The position numbers and the translations under genes were made by a program. Under the pieces are notes generated by a model. That model saw only the letters and a list, made by a program, of their open reading frames with translations. It ran no database searches and was not told where the DNA came from. Of a stretch of DNA of 41,271 nt, positions 9,997-20,369 are shown in pieces. This DNA is from Chara braunii (Eukaryota; Streptophyta; Charophyceae; Charales; Characeae): contig BFEA01000619.1 of the NCBI GenBank assembly GCA_003427395.1, forward strand, positions 353,523-394,793. The letters are read 5' to 3'. The first letter of the stretch is position 1. The number at the start of each line of letters is the position of its first letter.

Positions 9997-10511
9997 GGAA
10001 TACCCTTCCGGAGGCTGACGTTTCAAGCGGGTTACGGGCTAAATGAGGGGGGCATGTTCGAGCCCCGGGTAAAGACATGATAGGCTAATGGTCGGTTGGT
10101 GGTTAAATTGGGGGTCTGGCCCACGTAAGTGTACCTTGACGAGAATTTTGACTGTTTTTGGTCCGAATTTCTTAGGCCTGACAGACCCTTGTCACGAAGC
10201 GTCGAACTCATGCCAATAGGGATAGGAATATTTTGTCGAGGGAGCGTGATGATGGGTGGGACTGATACAATAAAAGTAGGACGCGTGGTTTCTTTGGTCT
10301 TTTCGTCCGTCAGGACTATCTGCGACTAGGAACCGCTATGCGGTCAGCTAGTTGCTTTCGTCACTTTGAGCTTCACGATGTTGACCACCGGGTTCTCCCT
10401 AGGAGTTGACAATATTGTTCGGGCATAATGTGACAAACAACTTTGACTCGTCTCCTTTGTGCGATGTGTCAGTGTGCTGTGTACTGTGTAAACAGTCTGC
10501 ATGATTGTTCC
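9997..10511 (+). repeat. Right 515-bp direct repeat (pseudo-LTR)
   Basis: Gap-free partner of 5131-5645. Its last 34 bases before the adapter (10481-10514) are repeated after the adapter (10556-10589), so the true element end joins the target duplication at 10585/10586. Confidence 0.92.
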
Positions 10512-10586
10512 ACAGCTGTCTCTTATACACATCTAGATGTGTATAAGAGACAGGCGTACTGTGTAAACAGTCTGCATGATTGTTCC
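10512..10586. other. Assembly artefact: mate-pair junction adapter and duplicated flank
   Basis: Positions 10516-10553 are the 19-bp Tn5 mosaic end CTGTCTCTTATACACATCT followed by its own inverted copy. This 38-bp palindrome is the junction adapter of transposase-based mate-pair libraries. The 34 bp on its left (10481-10514) are repeated on its right (10556-10589), as expected when an untrimmed junction read was used to close a gap. Peptides such as MCIRDS and DVYKRQ in translations of this spot are hallmarks of the contaminant. It is not biological sequence. Confidence 0.97.
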
Positions 10587-10599
10587 ACATAGTCCGCGG
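10586..10599. repeat. Right target-site duplication of the Penelope-like element
   Basis: Exact copy of the 14-mer at 5037-5050. Unrelated sequence follows on the right (cccggaaaag), as expected for genomic flank. Confidence 0.85.
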
Positions 10600-10611
10600 C
10601 CCGGAAAAGTC

Positions 10612-11056
10612 TTTTTTTTTTTTTTTTTTTTTTTGAAAAGCCCTCGTACAAACCCTCTATCCCGGTGGTGGTAAGAGAACCACCGGGATTGAGGCTTTGC
10701 CTAGCGGGCCGCTCCATTTATTGGTGGGAAGCATCCCTGCTGGAAACCGGGTCCAACGTCCCTTGAATACATCTTTACAAAATTATACATCATTGACAGT
10801 GACACCATTGTGCTGGAAACCGGGTCCAGTGTCCCATATCCATCAACCTTTCCCTCCATACCTAACCTGTGGCACGGTCGGGTATTAGGGGGAGAGCCAA
10901 CGGGGGGCACCAGTGGAGTCTCCCTCCATTCTAACGGCTGCCATCCACCTGCTATCCTTATGGCGTCTATTCTGAACGTGTACTGACACGGGAGGATTCC
11001 TCGCTGAAATTTTGTGCCGACTCTAGAGGGTAGGGTGGAGGGCATGTCGTTCCTGT
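10612..11056 (-). mobile_element. Short retroelement insertion, minus strand
   Basis: It starts with a T23 run (10612-10634), the poly-A tail of a minus-strand insertion. An 11-bp perfect hairpin follows (10659-10669 with 10679-10689). Two reverse-complement copies of the shared tail motif follow at 10741-10762 and 10814-10835 (tggaaaccgggtcca...gtccc). A possible 8-bp target duplication, aaaagtct, occurs at 10605-10612 and 11057-11064. No coding capacity is recognised, so it is a 5'-truncated LINE or a non-autonomous relative. The right edge depends on the short duplication. Confidence 0.5.
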
Positions 11057-11696
11057 AAAAGTCTCACGGGAGGCAGCAGCCAAAAGCGATGAAGAGTGCC
11101 ACAAAAAAAAAACAAAAAAATGAAAAAAAGAACAAAACAAACGAGTGCCAACGGAAACAGGCAACGATTAGCTCAACTGATTTCCAAAGGGTTTAAATTT
11201 CCAGAATGCGCATTTGGTCCTCTGCCATGGGTTCCCGAAAAAGGTACTTTCCGACTTTCCAAAATGACTTGCCCGCTTTTCGTGGGCACACAACTTTTCC
11301 ATCCACAGCGCAGTGGGGTCCTTGCCTAAATCATAAAATGACAAAAAAAGTATGTAAATACGAATGCTGGGGCAAGGTGAGCATTAGTAGTTATGGGTTG
11401 CTTAGTATTAGTACTACAGTACAGGGTGGCAACAAGGGCTTGACGAGGTTATGGGGTTCAGAGTAGAACAGAGTGAGATCATGAGCGGTAGAACCAACAA
11501 CGTGAAGAAGGATGTGAAAAGGGATGAAATCAGTTAGGAGATTAGTTACAGTGAGAAGGAAAACAATGTTATGGGTGTAACTGGCAGAACTGGATAAGAA
11601 GGTTGTATGACAATTCTGGGGTGGACATAGTCTGAACTGGGATAGGCGGGACTGGCGAGGTTATGGGCATAGTTGAATGGTGATACGGGATGGATG
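11057..11696. other. No gene recognised
   Basis: Contains an A-rich stretch (11102-11145) and otherwise unassigned sequence. It ends at the target duplication of the next insertion. Confidence 0.4.
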
Positions 11697-11713
11697 AGGT
11701 ACTGTATGAGGTA

Positions 11714-12466
11714 TTGCCTGCTCGTGAGGGAGCAGGAGGATTAGGGGGCTGTTCTGAACTGGGGCTGGGAGGTGAGGGGGCGCCTTCCAGCGGAGGCAGT
11801 GAAAGGACATGAGTTCGTTTTGGGGGGAGGAGTGATTCACTATATTACCAGAGACGTAAATAGGTGCAGGAATTTCCATGGGGAGAGAAGTAGTTCCCTC
11901 CCGTCCTCTCTGATTGTGGGAAGAATAGGTGTTGACTGTTTTCTTAGGTTACGGTTCCTGCACTTGTATTTGAGTTCCCTGAATTCTAGTGATTTTTGAG
12001 GTTGTAATAGGAAAATTTTTCATAATTTTGATGCTGGTTGCAGCGGACTGCGTTTGTGGCGATGGTTGGAGATAACGCGCTCTGCGACGAAGGGGCTAGC
12101 CAGTAGGGCGGAATTAGGGTACAGCAGCAGTAGAGATGGTAGCTCTACAGCAGTAAGTCTTACCAGAGTAAGGTTGAGATGTTTTTTTTGGTTGGATGTC
12201 TGCATCCAGTGCTTGAAAATATTCCCAAGCTCAATCCTTAGAGAACCTCACTTTCTATGTAGATTGCATAGCTATCATCTTTAGCCGAAGCCGGGTAATG
12301 GCCCCGGTAACTCAAAGTTTCTTACATAATCTTCTCAATATGTTTTTGAATGGGACGCTGGGCTCGGTTCCCCGCACGTGTTGCTCCCCACGAATAGATT
12401 GGAGCATGTCCAATTCAAAAAAGAAAAAAGAAAAGAGGAAAAAATAAATAAAAATAAATAAATAAA
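11714..12466 (+). mobile_element. 753-bp retroelement insertion with 17-bp target duplication
   Basis: The 17-mer aggtactgtatgaggta lies at 11697-11713 and again at 12467-12483. The second copy directly follows an A-rich tail (12416-12466), so the insertion is well bounded. Near the tail it holds the shared motif (gggacgctgggctcggttcc, from 12352) and the block gctccccacgaatagattgg, also present in reverse at 1262-1290. No protein is recognised in the body, which suits a non-autonomous element or a 5'-truncated LINE copy. Confidence 0.8.
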
Positions 12467-12483
12467 AGGTACTGTATGAGGTA

Positions 12484-15400
12484 GTAACAGGATAAAGACA
12501 ACTGTTATGCGGCCTGAGGAACTGTTAAAGCACCAGTACATGGGCACCTGGGCCGTTGGTCTGACACCTCAAATTCTGGAGGCCCGAAACGAGAACGAGG
12601 CCGTCGATTGAATTTATCAACGGCAAGCCCAGCGTTTGACGTTTCGGCCTCGTTTTCTTGTGGCGACAAGTCTCGGACTGCAAGGTTGGGGCCGTGTACT
12701 TGTGGTTTAAGGAACCCCCCCCTTGGCGTCCTGCCCTCCTGGAGGTTGCCCTGCCATGTGACTGGGTGCTGCTAGCAAGCCTCCCAACCAGCAGGGCAAC
12801 CCCCTAAGGAAGGCGACGGACTGGGGAAGGGAAGCCCTGTAACAGTCCCCCCTTGCTAGGCGGCTAGTGCCACAAGGGACGGCCTGATCCTCTTTCTCGT
12901 CTTCCCCCCCCCTTATCTCCTGGATGTAAAAACATGCTTGCCCAAAATAAGCAACTAGACTGTTGGCCCCCACAATAGAATGGGCGTGGTTAAAAAAAAA
13001 AAGGAAAAAAAAAAGAAAGAAACAATGTGGCCGAGCAGCAGTGGGAGACTGGGAGTAACCCAAAGGCCAGCCGTCGAGACTGCTCGAAGAGCAGTGTGAC
13101 GCCCAACCTCACGCCCGGCGCAACTTCCTGATCGCAGTGGGATGTGGGCCTGGAAGTGCGAAAAGGGGTGTGCCAAGGATTTTTGGGAAAGTGGGGGTGG
13201 AGTCCCAGGTCGGAATTGAGATCTCTTGTGGCAAGGGTTCAGGGCCATAGGTGCAATAGGGCTAAGAGGCGGTTTGCTTCCGGTCTGATGGCGGTCGACA
13301 TCGTGCAGTCCTAAGGCAGATGGCATGCGTGGTGCATCAAGGGCCGTCCGATCCGTCTGTTTTGGCGACGGCGGTTCGGAAGAGGCTCGTTCGTGAGGGT
13401 TGCGATTCCTATAAGTCGGACCTTCGGGTGCAGACACATGGCGCCTGCTGCCGCGTGTTATGGTTAGGCTTCGTAGTTCCCGGGGTTCGGTGGTGGCTGC
13501 ATCGTCTGCAGTTTCTGCACAGCGTGTAGGGCCAATACAAGGCGATGGAATTCCACGGTATCACCGTGAGTTGGTGATACGGGAGGAGGAGGCGGAAGGG
13601 AGGGAAATTGGTAGTGACAATGACAAAGCCGGGGGATATGAAGTATTGCGTGTTATACGTAGTTGGCTAATCGGGACACCTTGGATCGCTGGTTACGGCA
13701 TAACGAAACTCTTTGGGGCACAATCGGTTATCGGTTAGGCAGGGAAATTCTGGGCGTCTCTGCCTAAGATATTCTCTTACCCAAGGTTCGAAGTACTCTG
13801 AGTCCCATGTGTACGTCATCTTGTCATTGCAGCGTAGTGGAAGCCTTCCTCACGCATCTAACTGACAAGGGGATTTCCCGATATGGTATCAGAAATTCCT
13901 ACCAGCGTGGGTGCGTGAAAGAAGGAAAATTTCCCCCCCTACCGGAGGTGCCAGGTTCGTTAATGATCGCGAATTGCTGCGCGTGGATAAGTGTTGGCTG
14001 CGCAGATTAGATCGTGCTTACACGTATCCCCGCGGGGTGTTCGCTTGTACCCGAAAAATGTGAGAGTTTAACTCTTCATGCAAAACCGCCACATGTCACA
14101 GACAACGACCCAATTATCCAATCACTCTGTGATCCCACAAACGATCATTTTCGAGCATGCAAGGTGTCATTTCACATCAGACATCGCAACAACATCAGAA
14201 CTTCCTACTAACAGCGGATCAAAGTGACAAGCAATGATAATGACTAGGCAAAAACGACAAACGTATCATAACATCCATGCAATCAAACACTCAGTAGGAA
14301 GGATTATAACTAATTACGGGTAGACATAGGCCGAAGCCAAGACAAAAAATGCCGAGAGCAAAAAAAACGAGCGAATCAACTGAAGCCGAGATCAAAATTT
14401 ATATATTAAAGTTGGGAGGAAAGCCAAAGAAAATTGCAAATCCACGTCCATCAACCTCAGCTCTCTCTTCCTCTCTCTCTCTTTCTCTGATGTGGACAGT
14501 CCGTCGTCACGCACCAACCCACGAAGTCGTTACCCCGCTTAGTCCTCCTGCCTCCGTCAGGTTCGCCCGCGCGCTACAGTCCGTCGTAGCCCCACACGTC
14601 AACCCCGCGCATTCGGCATTAGCTCGTCGGGTCGCCTGACTCCCACTTCAACTCACCTCTTACTTTGCTCGTGAGCCGACCCTCACTGATCGCGCTACCC
14701 CGGGCTTCCAACAGCTGGTTAAGAAAGCTATTTAATCGCGCAACCGGAATTTATAGCGTGCATGCATGTGTGAAGAACATGGGATTGCAAGGACTTAGAA
14801 AGGAGTTCAGGGGAGGGAGCGCCTGCGTTTTGCATGGCCAGATCGAGGTGTGGGGGACGTCGCCACTCTCCACGCATCGATCCGAGCATGCAGGCCGCAG
14901 GCTAACTAGGCACAACAAAAGGGAAAGAGAGAGCGGGAAAGACGAAGCTCAAGAAGAAAGATACAGTTACAATGGCGTCCGCCCAAAATTACAGTTATTT
15001 GCAAGATTAAGGGCGTCGACTAATCAGAGTTCCGCTGCAACCGCAAAAAGAAGCGCGCAAGCAGAAGGCGTTGCGCGGCAAAAGAAAATCCTAAATTCCA
15101 AAATTCATAATTTCTTATCTAATGCAAAAATGCAAAAAACACAAATTTCGGAAAGAAAGTCCAAAATTCCGAGAGTCGTCAAGGCTCGATAAGATTCAAA
15201 AGGAATTTAAAAGAAAATTCGAAAAGAACGAGGCAAAATTCTCGCGCGATCTCCACGCATAAAATCCGACAACAGAACAAGAAAGAAGAGACGTCAAACA
15301 TTATTAATGGCACCTTTGTCAGCGCGACAGCTACTCAATCGGCCATCTCGAGACTTGCCCGGCCCTGAACCCAGCCATCCGAAAAGAAGCGACGCAAAAA

Positions 15401-15892
15401 GACGAAGAAGCGAGGACACCGATGCAATTTTCCCTCAATCCCAATCTCCCGTAATTGGCTCAACCTTCCCATCTTAGGACCCCTCATTGTCATCGCGCAG
15501 AAAATCGCGTGGAACAGAAATTGGTTCGTCACATATATGACGCCCAGGGGGTTCCAATCTTAAGGAAGTTCCCGCTTGCTTGAATCATGACATGTGTCGA
15601 TCTCTTTAATTGATTGACACACGGAGGCTTTTTCGTTGCCACTTACCGTTCGATAAGAGTGTGGATGTCATCCAGGGTGGCACACGTGACTCTATCCTAC
15701 AATTTCCTCAGGACGGGCTCTCTTCAATCCAAGGAGGGGATCGTGCGTGCCATCTCTGTGGCACGCGCCAATCAACCATGCATCAATGAACTATGGGAAG
15801 AGGAAAGGGAAGACGATACATGGGGGCGTGGAGAGGGGGTGGGTTAGTCGGGAGCGGGGGTAGGAAATTCTCCATTCCCGCCACTGTCACTG
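12484..15892. other. Unassigned intergenic sequence
   Basis: I recognise no gene in 3.4 kb. There is a 92-codon open frame at 13460-13738 with no family resemblance. Short inverted repeats occur: gagaacgaggccg with cggcctcgttttc near 12585-12660, and gtatcacc with ggtgatac at 13558-13580. A-rich runs lie near 12992-13022. From about 14350 to 15300 the sequence is richer in A with scattered GC-rich patches. Confidence 0.4.
12744..12801. repeat. 11-bp perfect inverted repeat
   Basis: ggttgccctgc (12744-12754) pairs with gcagggcaacc (12791-12801) across 36 bases. It could be a transcript hairpin or the trace of a small foldback element. There is no further context. Confidence 0.6.
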
Positions 15893-16414
15893 CAACAGAA
15901 AAATTTCCCAGAATTAAATATTCATTCTATAGTAAAATTACATTCTAAATTTTAAATTTTTATTCCATCTAAAAAAATGTCATTCCAATTTTAAAATTTT
16001 CCGCCTTACTTGAGAGTTTTCCTTCCAAGAATGGGGTATCCCTTCTTATTTGAACTGCATGCTAGAAATGGAATGAAAGTCTGGATGAGTTCATGAAATA
16101 TTTTAATTGGACTGTCATTCTAAGTAAGGATTTTTAGTCATAAATAGGTTAATCCAATCTAAATTAGAAGATATTTGTTGTAGTAGAATGAAAGTTTAAT
16201 TAAAACATTTCATAAACTCGTCCAAACTTTCATTCCAACTTGAACAAATAGATGTAGTTGGAAGGGAAAACTCATATTTAGACGGGAACTTATCAAATAA
16301 AACTGAAAATTTAAAAATTGGACAAACATTGGAATGATAATTTATTAATATGAAGGATTTTTTCTTTATGGAATGTTTTTTCAACTTTTATTTCTTGCGG
16401 GAATTTTTCTGTTG
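15893..16414. mobile_element. AT-rich foldback (MITE-like) element
   Basis: About 522 bp of strongly AT-rich sequence in GC-richer surroundings that folds back on itself. The outer ends match as caacagaaaaattt (15893 on) and its complement in aaatttttctgttg-like sequence ending at 16414. The best inner arm, about 39 bp from 16067, pairs with the stretch ending near 16238 with roughly five mismatches, all transitions. Intermediate blocks such as gagttttc...cttccaa also pair. No protein is encoded; a chance open frame from 16373 overlaps the right end. The superfamily is unknown because the target duplication is not clear. Confidence 0.7.
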
Positions 16415-17842
16415 TGGAAGCTCCTGATATCGGATGATCCGGTGGAAGCGAGGGAATCGGGTACCACTATGAGGAAGGGATGCGAGATAGTCGGGGTAGA
16501 GGGTGGTGAAAATTCGGAAGAGTGCTGTGTGGAAGTGATCGTGGTTTTCACATGCGGGGATAGTCCCGTGATCATGCAGTAAACCTCGATGATGTTGTGA
16601 CCTCGCCACGCGGCACTGAAGAGAAGGGCGTGGAGACAGAAGACGGGGGTGGCACACCTGGTCGAGGGATGGGGATGAACCGTGACAGCAAGACGGGTGG
16701 CGTAGAAAAAACGGAAGGTGTCGATTGGAAAGGGATTGCGGGGGAAGGTGGCGCGGCTGGTGATCTGGCGGAGGGTGAGGTGGTCAAGGGGACGACGGGA
16801 TAAGGACCGGCGACGAAGCCCGATGCCCCGCATCGGTGTCGGGCGGCTGTCTACCAACCGAAGGATTTTTTCTTTGAAATAAATACCAATTTTTTCTTTT
16901 TTTTAACAGTTTTTGCTTGGTTTTGAGATGTGCGTGCGTGTGGGCATGATGCTTGTGGATGACCTCGGGCATCCGGGTCTTCGTACTAACCATTTGATTG
17001 GCTGGAGTGACGGTCCGAATCTTGGTCGCAAGCGGGCACGGGCGGATCCTAGAAGATCGGAGTTTTCGTGTCAAAGGCAGAGTGTGTCGGGCTGACAGAG
17101 CGCGTCGGATTGGGCCTCGGTCGGTCCAAAAACGGAGGGCCAGGGAAGGCGCTAGACCTCGATTGTAAAGGACCACAGCTTCGCCAAGCGATACAGCGGC
17201 GCTGTTCTGATATGGCGACCGGCATAAATCATACAAGATTGAGGCATGCTAAAGGGACCAAAAGTTGGCGGCCAAAGGATCGGGGGCGCCACATGAAGGT
17301 CGTGGTGATAGAGAAATGGTGATCTGGGACAGCTCCAACAGCCGGGGAGGTTCGGGATGTCTCAAAGCCGAGAATGTTGTCGGACAGGTGCCTGCAAGCC
17401 GCGGCGCTTGGATCGACAAGGAAAAAAACGAGGACGCGCGTATTTTGATTTGACCACAGCTGCCAGGGAAGCAGGGAGGTATGATTCTCGTCGAACCAGT
17501 GGAAGAAGAGGGTGGCCGGTTGAAGGAGGAGAATTGCCTTGTCGAAGGGGGGGAAGTGAACATCGGGGAAACAGTGAGTACACACGAGAGGAGTTTTCTG
17601 ACGACAGGGCACTGTTCAAACAGGGAAGACGGATCGACCGTGGGGAGATTAATTTTGAGAAAGGGGGAAAGGGAAAGAGGGGTGGTTTCTTGAAAAGAAG
17701 AACTGAGTTAGAACCTACAGGCTACTGTTCAGGCTGGGAAGACGAGTCGACAGTTTGGGGGATGAGTGTTGAAAACCGAAGAAGGGAAAGATAGTGAGGC
17801 GGGGGATGCGAGCCTGCGATCTTCTTGATAACCGCTAGGTTG

Positions 17843-17858
17843 CAGGGCGCGCGCCCTG
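17843..17858. repeat. 16-bp perfect palindrome between direct repeats
   Basis: cagggcgcgcgccctg is self-complementary and lies between two copies of ttcttgataac (17822-17832 and 17861-17871). Confidence 0.6.
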
Positions 17859-18191
17859 GATTCTTGATAACGAACAGTAAAGATGGTAGAGCGGGAAGCC
17901 GCGAACGGAACCAAGTGGGGTGTACTCCGAGGAATCAGCAAAGAAGCGAGAGAAAGGGCGGGGAGAGGATAGTCATCCTCGAGGCTGTGCGAGACCAATC
18001 CGATGGAATGAAGTGAGGAAGTATCCCATTGGAGAGAGAAAGGAGGGCAGGATCGAAGAGCAAGAGGTGAGAGATTGGGGCGAGAAAATGGGGAAGGAAA
18101 TCTAGTCGAAAATTTCAAGTTGGCGCCGACAGAAAGGTGCGGAAGGAGGGACAAACTTAGAAGAACGGAGCGGGAGAGAGTCGAGGAAGAG

Positions 18192-18199
18192 TATAAAAG
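18192..18199 (+). promoter_or_regulatory. TATA-box-like site
   Basis: tataaaag within gtataaaagg is a good match to the eukaryotic TATA consensus. A start near 18220-18230 would be expected, but no gene is recognised downstream before the gap, so this may be chance or an element promoter. Confidence 0.25.
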
Positions 18200-18780
18200 G
18201 AGAGAAGCAAAAGAAAGAAGGGAGGCGCACGTAGGGCTCGTACGCTAACCTGCGCACGAGTACAAGCGCGGGGCCTGGCACTCGCAATATCGCTCAAGGA
18301 GCTGCGTTCGGAGGTTTTTGCGAGGGGCACGCGCACAGGGATAGGGGAGGTTTTCTTTCACGGACGCTCGGAGCGCACGAGAGCTCGCGTTCTTCGAAGC
18401 GCCCAGAGCTAGCTGTTGGGAGGGTAGCAGAGGGAGGGCGAGGGCTCGCGTATTTCTCCCGCTGCCATAGCGCACCGGGAAGGGGGGGCAGAGATCAGGC
18501 ACACGAAGCCGATACGTTGTGAGGCACCCATAAACGAGCGAAGAGATGGTTGGAGGGTCAAAAGAGTTTGAAAGCTCGGGGTGACGGATAACGGAGAAGG
18601 GCTCACATGTCCGACGGGGAAGACGAAGAAATCTCAGGAGTTCGAGACCGACCAATGCGCGCTCGGAGCGTTGAAGACGAAAGGGGAGCGCGCTCAGGTC
18701 CGTGTTGGACGTAGCCAACGAGCTCTGGCGCTTCGCGGATATCCCTTCGAATACGGGAAGCAGTCAAAGATCGACCAAGG

Positions 18781-18845
18781 GAAGAGAGAGAGAGAGAAAG
18801 AGAGAGAGAGAAGAGAGAGAGAGAAGAGAGAGAGAGGGAGAGAAG
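18781..18845. repeat. (GA)n-rich tract
   Basis: Nearly pure purine GA repeat with short interruptions. It is the first of several such tracts around the gap. Confidence 0.9.
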
Positions 18846-19058
18846 AGACTGGCGATACGGGCGAAGGCTTGCTCTTCGGGCAAAAGCAAAGGTCCGGCCG
18901 CCGCAGAGGGCACAGCAGTCGGATATCCAGGACCGCACGCTGTCGAACGGATATCGCGAGGGAAGCTAATGCACTAAGGCCAAGGCGAGATCGAAGGGAG
19001 CGGCCTGGTCGCAGCTGTTGTTTCGATGGGCGGAAAGTTCCGGACGGCGCACGGAAGA

Positions 19059-19186
19059 ATGAGAGAAAGAGACCAAGGGAGAGAGGGAAAGATAGAGAGA
19101 GGAGCGGCAACGAAAGCAAGAAAGAGAGAAGGGGAAATAGAGAGAAGGAAGAGAGAGGGGGAAGAGAGAGGGGGAAGAGAGAGAGA
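19059..19186. repeat. (GA)n and GGGA-rich tract running into the gap
   Basis: Degenerate GA repeats with gggga interruptions continue directly into the run of N. The low complexity probably caused the assembly gap. Confidence 0.9.
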
Positions 19187-20074
19187 NNNNNNNNNNNNNN
19201 NNNNNNNNNNNNNNNNNNNNNNNNNNNNNNNNNNNNNNNNNNNNNNNNNNNNNNNNNNNNNNNNNNNNNNNNNNNNNNNNNNNNNNNNNNNNNNNNNNNN
19301 NNNNNNNNNNNNNNNNNNNNNNNNNNNNNNNNNNNNNNNNNNNNNNNNNNNNNNNNNNNNNNNNNNNNNNNNNNNNNNNNNNNNNNNNNNNNNNNNNNNN
19401 NNNNNNNNNNNNNNNNNNNNNNNNNNNNNNNNNNNNNNNNNNNNNNNNNNNNNNNNNNNNNNNNNNNNNNNNNNNNNNNNNNNNNNNNNNNNNNNNNNNN
19501 NNNNNNNNNNNNNNNNNNNNNNNNNNNNNNNNNNNNNNNNNNNNNNNNNNNNNNNNNNNNNNNNNNNNNNNNNNNNNNNNNNNNNNNNNNNNNNNNNNNN
19601 NNNNNNNNNNNNNNNNNNNNNNNNNNNNNNNNNNNNNNNNNNNNNNNNNNNNNNNNNNNNNNNNNNNNNNNNNNNNNNNNNNNNNNNNNNNNNNNNNNNN
19701 NNNNNNNNNNNNNNNNNNNNNNNNNNNNNNNNNNNNNNNNNNNNNNNNNNNNNNNNNNNNNNNNNNNNNNNNNNNNNNNNNNNNNNNNNNNNNNNNNNNN
19801 NNNNNNNNNNNNNNNNNNNNNNNNNNNNNNNNNNNNNNNNNNNNNNNNNNNNNNNNNNNNNNNNNNNNNNNNNNNNNNNNNNNNNNNNNNNNNNNNNNNN
19901 NNNNNNNNNNNNNNNNNNNNNNNNNNNNNNNNNNNNNNNNNNNNNNNNNNNNNNNNNNNNNNNNNNNNNNNNNNNNNNNNNNNNNNNNNNNNNNNNNNNN
20001 NNNNNNNNNNNNNNNNNNNNNNNNNNNNNNNNNNNNNNNNNNNNNNNNNNNNNNNNNNNNNNNNNNNNNNNNNN
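19187..20074. other. Assembly gap (888 N)
   Basis: All bases are N. Any open frame crossing it is meaningless. GA repeat lies on the left and a 147-bp tandem array on the right, so repeat content probably fills it. Confidence 0.99.
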
Positions 20075-20075
20075 C

Positions 20076-20369
20076 GCTCGAAGCTCCGAGAGAAACTTTC
20101 ATTTACTTTCTTTTTCGATTTCTGTTGGTCGGAAAGATCGAAGCTCTGCAAGAACCCTCATTTCCTTTCCTTTTGAGTTCTGTGTCTGTTCGCCGCGCGC
20201 GTCTATGTTCGGAGGCTGGTAAGCTCGAAGCTCCGAGAGGAACTTTCATTTACTTTCTTTTTCGGGTCCTGTGGTCTGGAAAGCGTGAAGCTCCGCAAAC
20301 ACCTTTCATTTCCTTTCTCCTGAGTTCTGTGTCCGCTCGCCGCGCGAGTCCAAGCTCGCTCTTCTTCTC
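20076..20369. repeat. 147-bp tandem repeat, two copies beside the gap
   Basis: Units start at 20076 and 20223 with gctcgaagctccgagag and stay similar through their length. Each unit contains two related halves, cgaagctccga...tttcatttactttc and cgaagctctgc...catttcctttcc, so the array is a higher-order repeat of about 60-87-bp subunits. The first copy starts right at the gap, so more copies are likely inside it. Confidence 0.8.

Larger units (their letters stand above)
5051..10585 (+). mobile_element. Penelope-like retroelement, N-terminal GIY-YIG type
   Basis: A nearly full-length element of about 5.5 kb. The order is: target duplication, 82-bp inverted-repeat arm, 515-bp direct repeat, leader, coding region (5819-9677), 3' untranslated region, inverted copy of the arm, second direct repeat, target duplication. 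Long direct repeats with an inverted flank are a known trait of Penelope-like elements. The coding region has a GIY-YIG nuclease and a reverse transcriptase with a D-x2-D-M-F motif A and an R-F-V-D-D motif C. In canonical Penelope the GIY-YIG domain follows the reverse transcriptase. Here it precedes it, as in the permuted clades reported from green algae. This copy is dead: nonsense codons, two frameshifts and a substituted motif B. About 75 bp of its right end (10512-10586) is an assembly artefact. Confidence 0.9.
16415..19186. other. Unassigned GC- and purine-rich region before the gap
   Basis: Open frames on both strands reflect low stop-codon frequency in biased sequence; none resembles a known family. 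The region holds a 24-bp block shared with 25947-25970 (at 16837-16860), a degenerate direct repeat of about 113 bp (near 17611 and 17724), a 16-bp palindrome, a TATA-like site and growing (GA)n content toward the gap. Confidence 0.45.

Noticed and set aside
5131-10511. Reading the 515-bp repeats as LTRs of an LTR retrotransposon
   Set aside because: They lack TG...CA ends, a primer-binding site and a polypurine tract, and the enclosed proteins are GIY-YIG plus Penelope-type reverse transcriptase with no integrase, protease or RNase H.
10344-10717. Minus-strand ORFs containing MCIRDS, DVYKRQ or LLYTSRCV
   Set aside because: These peptides are translations of the mate-pair adapter, not genes.
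13460-13738. 92-codon ORF as a small gene
   Set aside because: No family resemblance, no codon or context support and no neighbouring exon signals.
13884-13893. TGGTATCAGA, the usual plant primer-binding site for initiator tRNA-Met
   Set aside because: Only 10 bases match, the next bases diverge, no LTR end (CA) lies just upstream and no retrotransposon coding sequence follows.
18581-20222. Long open frames crossing the gap on both strands
   Set aside because: Most of their codons are N and the rest is GA-repeat translated as Arg/Glu or Ser/Leu; there is no evidence of a protein.
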